The notes below the pieces were generated by a model, which did not search any database, had not been told where the DNA came from, and saw only the letters and a program-made list of their open reading frames with translations. Position numbers and translations under genes: made by a program. From DASYRM01 sp036004405 (lineage in GTDB: Bacteria; Acidobacteriota; Vicinamibacteria; Vicinamibacterales; UBA2999), in contig DASYRM010000001.1 of the NCBI GenBank assembly GCA_036004405.1, positions 1 to 64,000 of the forward strand: a stretch of DNA of 64,000 bases, read 5' to 3'. Positions 61,694-64,000 of the stretch are shown here, piece by piece. Every line of letters begins with the position of its first letter. Positions within the stretch are counted from its first letter, which is position 1.

Positions 61694-62922
61694 TCGGTCG
61701 CGCCGACTCGGTGATTGCCGTCGCGGCGCGCGCGCTCGCGGCTGGCGATCCCCTTGGCGCGCTGAAGCGCGTCGCCCTCCGCGACGATGCCCCCGCGCTT
61801 GCGCTTCGAGGCATCGCGATGGCGCAGCTGGGCGACTTCGTGCTGGCGAAGACGCTGCTGCGCCGCGCCGCGCGTGCCTTCGGTCCGAGAGAAGCGGTGG
61901 CGCGCGCGCGGTGCGTGGTGGCCGAGGCCGAGATTGCCCTCGTCTCGCGCGATCTCGGCTGGCCGGCGGGAGCGCTCGACACGGCGCGGGCGACGCTCGA
62001 CGCCCACGGCGACCGCCTGAACGCCGCGCATGCCCGTCACCTCGGGGTGCGGCGCCTGCTGCTGATTGGCCGCCTCGACGAGGCCGAGCGGGCAATCGCC
62101 GCGATCGATCCGGCCGCCTTTCCGCCCGCATCGCGAGCCGCCCACGAGCTGGTGGTCGCGGGCATTGCCATCCGGCGGCTGCGAACACAGGTGGCACAAC
62201 GTGCGCTCGCACGCGCCGAACAGGCGGCGCGCCACGCTCGAATCCCCGCGCTCGGCGCCGAAGTCGAACACGCCACACGTGTGCTGAGCACGCCGGCGGC
62301 GCGTCTGATGGCGCGGGGCGAGGAACGGCTTCTCAGTCTCGCAGACGTGGAAGGGCTGCTGGCGTCGAAAGCGCTCGTCGTGGACGCCTGCCGCCATGCC
62401 GTCCGTCAGCAGGGCACGGTAATCCCGTTGACCACCCGTCCCGTGCTGTTCGCGCTCGCGCGCACGCTCGGCGAAGCGTGGCCCGGCGACGCGCCGAGGG
62501 AGGTGCTGCTCGCGCGCGCGTTCGGGGCCCGGCACGCGGACGAATCGCACCGCGCGCGATTGCGCGTCGAAATCGGGCGGCTCCGCAAAATGCTTCGACC
62601 CCTGGCGGCCGTCCACGCCACGAACCGGGGCTTCGCGCTCGCGCCGCGACGCGGCCGGGAGATCGTGGTGCTGGCGCAGCCGGTCGAAGACGAGAACGCG
62701 GCGGTGCTCGCCCTGCTCGCCGACGGCGAGTCGTGGTCGAGCTCCGCGCTCGCGCTGGCGCTCGGCACCAGTCAGCGCACCGTTCAGCGGTCGCTCGACG
62801 CGCTGGCCGACGCCGGCAAGGTGCAGCCGCTCGGCCGCGCGCGCGCCCGGCGCTGGATGACCCCGCCGGTGGCGGGTTTCACGACGACCTTGTTGCTCCC
62901 GGCTCCGCTGCCGCTCGATTAA
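61690..62922 (+). CDS. TPR-like/winged-helix protein, probable regulator
   Basis: This 410-residue soluble protein has TPR-like helices in its first 200 residues and, near the C-terminus, a winged helix (ALALGTSQRTVQRSLDALADAGKV at about 360-384). A second possible DNA-binding stretch lies around residues 265-310. GTG 61690 overlaps the aldolase-like stop as GTGA. I do not recognise a named family; a transcriptional regulator of the adjoining genes is likely but not shown. Confidence 0.65.
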   Translation: MIGRADSVIAVAARALAAGDPLGALKRVALRDDAPALALRGIAMAQLGDFVLAKTLLRRAARAFGPREAVARARCVVAEAEIALVSRDLGWPAGALDTARATLDAHGDRLNAAHARHLGVRRLLLIGRLDEAERAIAAIDPAAFPPASRAAHELVVAGIAIRRLRTQVAQRALARAEQAARHARIPALGAEVEHATRVLSTPAARLMARGEERLLSLADVEGLLASKALVVDACRHAVRQQGTVIPLTTRPVLFALARTLGEAWPGDAPREVLLARAFGARHADESHRARLRVEIGRLRKMLRPLAAVHATNRGFALAPRRGREIVVLAQPVEDENAAVLALLADGESWSSSALALALGTSQRTVQRSLDALADAGKVQPLGRARARRWMTPPVAGFTTTLLLPAPLPLD

Positions 62923-62931
62923 GCTGATCGC

Positions 62932-63573
62932 ATGCGCCGGTCAGCTGCCGAGATCGTGCGGGAGTACGGACCCTTCCCGGGTGTCGAGCGTGTGAACGGG
63001 GTCACCTACGACGGCCACAATGTGTGGATTGCGGCCGAGGACAAGCTGGTGGCCGTCGATCCCGCCAGCGGCCAGACGCTGCGCTCGCTCGACGTGGCGG
63101 CGCAGGCCGGCACCGCCTTCGACGGCGAGCATCTCTTTCAAATGGGCGCGGGCAGCATCCGCAAGATCGACCCGCACACTGGCCGGGTGCTGGCGACGAT
63201 TCCGGCGCCTGGTGGCGGCGAGGATTCGGGGCTGGCCTGGGCCGAAGGGACGCTGTGGGTCGGTCAGTATCGGGACCGGAAGATCCATCAGATCGATCCC
63301 GAGACAGGCGAGATCCTTCGCACCATCGAGTCCAACCGCTTCGTCACCGGCGTCACGTGGGTCGACGGCGAGCTGTGGCACGGGACGCGGGACGGCGATC
63401 AGAGCGACGTGAGGCGAGTGGATCCCCGCACCGGCGAGGTGCTGGAGAGCCTGGAGATGCCCCCGGGCGTGAGCGTGTCCGGGCTCGAGTCCGACGGCGG
63501 CGATCGATTCTTCTGCGGCGGCGAGAAGACGGGCAAGGTCAGGGCCGTGCGCCGGCCCCGCCGATCCCGCTGA
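62932..63573 (+). CDS. Small beta-propeller (PQQ-like/virginiamycin B lyase-like) protein
   Basis: This 213-residue protein has repeating strands of the propeller kind: NVWIAAEDKLVAVDPASGQ, SIRKIDPHTGRVLATI, KIHQIDPETGEILRTI and VRRVDPRTGEVLESLE. No signal peptide is seen, and it is short for a full propeller, with about five blades. It may be a binding protein rather than an enzyme. Its 3' end overlaps that of the convergent amidohydrolase gene by 35 bases. Confidence 0.7.
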   Translation: MRRSAAEIVREYGPFPGVERVNGVTYDGHNVWIAAEDKLVAVDPASGQTLRSLDVAAQAGTAFDGEHLFQMGAGSIRKIDPHTGRVLATIPAPGGGEDSGLAWAEGTLWVGQYRDRKIHQIDPETGEILRTIESNRFVTGVTWVDGELWHGTRDGDQSDVRRVDPRTGEVLESLEMPPGVSVSGLESDGGDRFFCGGEKTGKVRAVRRPRRSR

Positions 63574-64000
63574 GCACGACCCCTTGTTTGACCCGCGTGA
63601 CGATGCGGAAGAGATTCTCGGAGCTGCGGGTCGGATCGCCGTCGAGCACCAGGAAGCTCGCTTCGTAGCCAGGCTCGAGACGCGCGATCTTGCGGGTCGG
63701 GAAGATCATCGTCGGCGTGGCCACGGACCAGATCCGCAGCACCTCCAGCGGCGAGAAGACATCGAGCGCGCCGATCGTTCGTACCTCCGCTTCGCTCGTC
63801 TGGCCGTAGCTATCGCTGCCGAACGCCATCGACACGCCGGCCGCCTTGAGCACGGACAGGTTGCCACGGACGAGCGCGCGAAAAGCCTCGGAGTCGGACG
63901 GTGTGAACCCCAGCAGCCCGCGCTCGGTCGCCTCGAGAAGGTCGCAGACCGTGGTCACCACAGTGACGCGCCGTTGCGCCGCCTCCTGCGCATCCGCAGC
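63539..64000 (-). CDS. Amidohydrolase family protein, C-terminal part
   Basis: Only the last 153 or so residues lie in the window; the gene continues past the right edge. The metal Asp of the amidohydrolase barrel is seen in AFGSDSYGQ, and the C-terminal composite domain has VATPTMIFPTRKIARLEPGYEASFLVLDGDP. Such proteins hydrolyse cyclic amides or amides such as imidazolonepropionate. The substrate cannot be set from this fragment. Confidence 0.85.
   Translation of the reverse strand, partial: AADAQEAAQRRVTVVTTVCDLLEATERGLLGFTPSDSEAFRALVRGNLSVLKAAGVSMAFGSDSYGQTSEAEVRTIGALDVFSPLEVLRIWSVATPTMIFPTRKIARLEPGYEASFLVLDGDPTRSSENLFRIVTRVKQGVVLSGIGGAGARP

Overview
The window is uniformly GC-rich, gene-dense bacterial chromosome. 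It has many GTG starts and short overlapping operons, and I see no phage or insertion-sequence genes, rRNA, tRNA or CRISPR array. A TIGR03435-family gene, ECF42 sigma factors with DGPF (YCII-like) partners, a DACNV protein and many soil-type regulators suggest an Acidobacteriota member, probably of the Vicinamibacteria group. That placement is an inference from gene content.

Layout. 0.2-3.7 kb: a minus-strand operon of an EVE-domain protein, a DACNV protein and a secreted lipoprotein, joined by two GTGA overlaps. 3.8-5.8 kb: a sugar dehydrogenase-like protein and a DUF3891 protein. 5.9-12.0 kb: a complete tripartite RND efflux operon with a PadR regulator. 12.0-19.3 kb: two ECF42 sigma factors with three DGPF proteins, a DoxX-like and a VOC protein, a secreted trypsin-like protease, RsmE and a sulfotransferase. 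Three starts in this block are preceded by the same NGTCGA-N17-CGAC element. 19.4-25.7 kb: a TMEM175-like channel, a multi-GAF sigma-54 activator and a PAS kinase with an atypical response regulator. 25.8-29.5 kb: a porin, a chemoreceptor and CheW. 29.0-34.2 kb: an uncharacterised cluster of carbamoyltransferase, DUF5989, ferritin-like, methyltransferase and SGNH-like genes. 34.3-37.0 kb: small metabolic genes and a frameshifted cyclase.

37.2-46.5 kb is dominated by a 2384-residue soluble hybrid histidine kinase with a 14-unit poly-HAMP array and three receivers, followed at once by a second hybrid kinase. 46.6-53 kb: a stress protein whose 5' leader can pair away its ribosome binding site, a LuxR regulator, a PIG-L deacetylase, a PLP decarboxylase whose leader lies in a 166-nt palindrome, DinB and a methyltransferase. 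53-57.3 kb: a DNA-repair group (Fpg, Ogt, Ada-AlkA) around a MetE-like enzyme, with a perfect operator-like inverted repeat between ogt and ada-alkA. 57.4-64 kb: a cupredoxin lipoprotein, a diguanylate cyclase, a methyltransferase, an exported HpcH/HpaI-type protein and the 3' part of an amidohydrolase gene.

Intergenic spaces repeatedly carry two families of short palindromes and CCAAAGCC/AGAGCCC tracts, which often supply the stop codons of the flanking genes.
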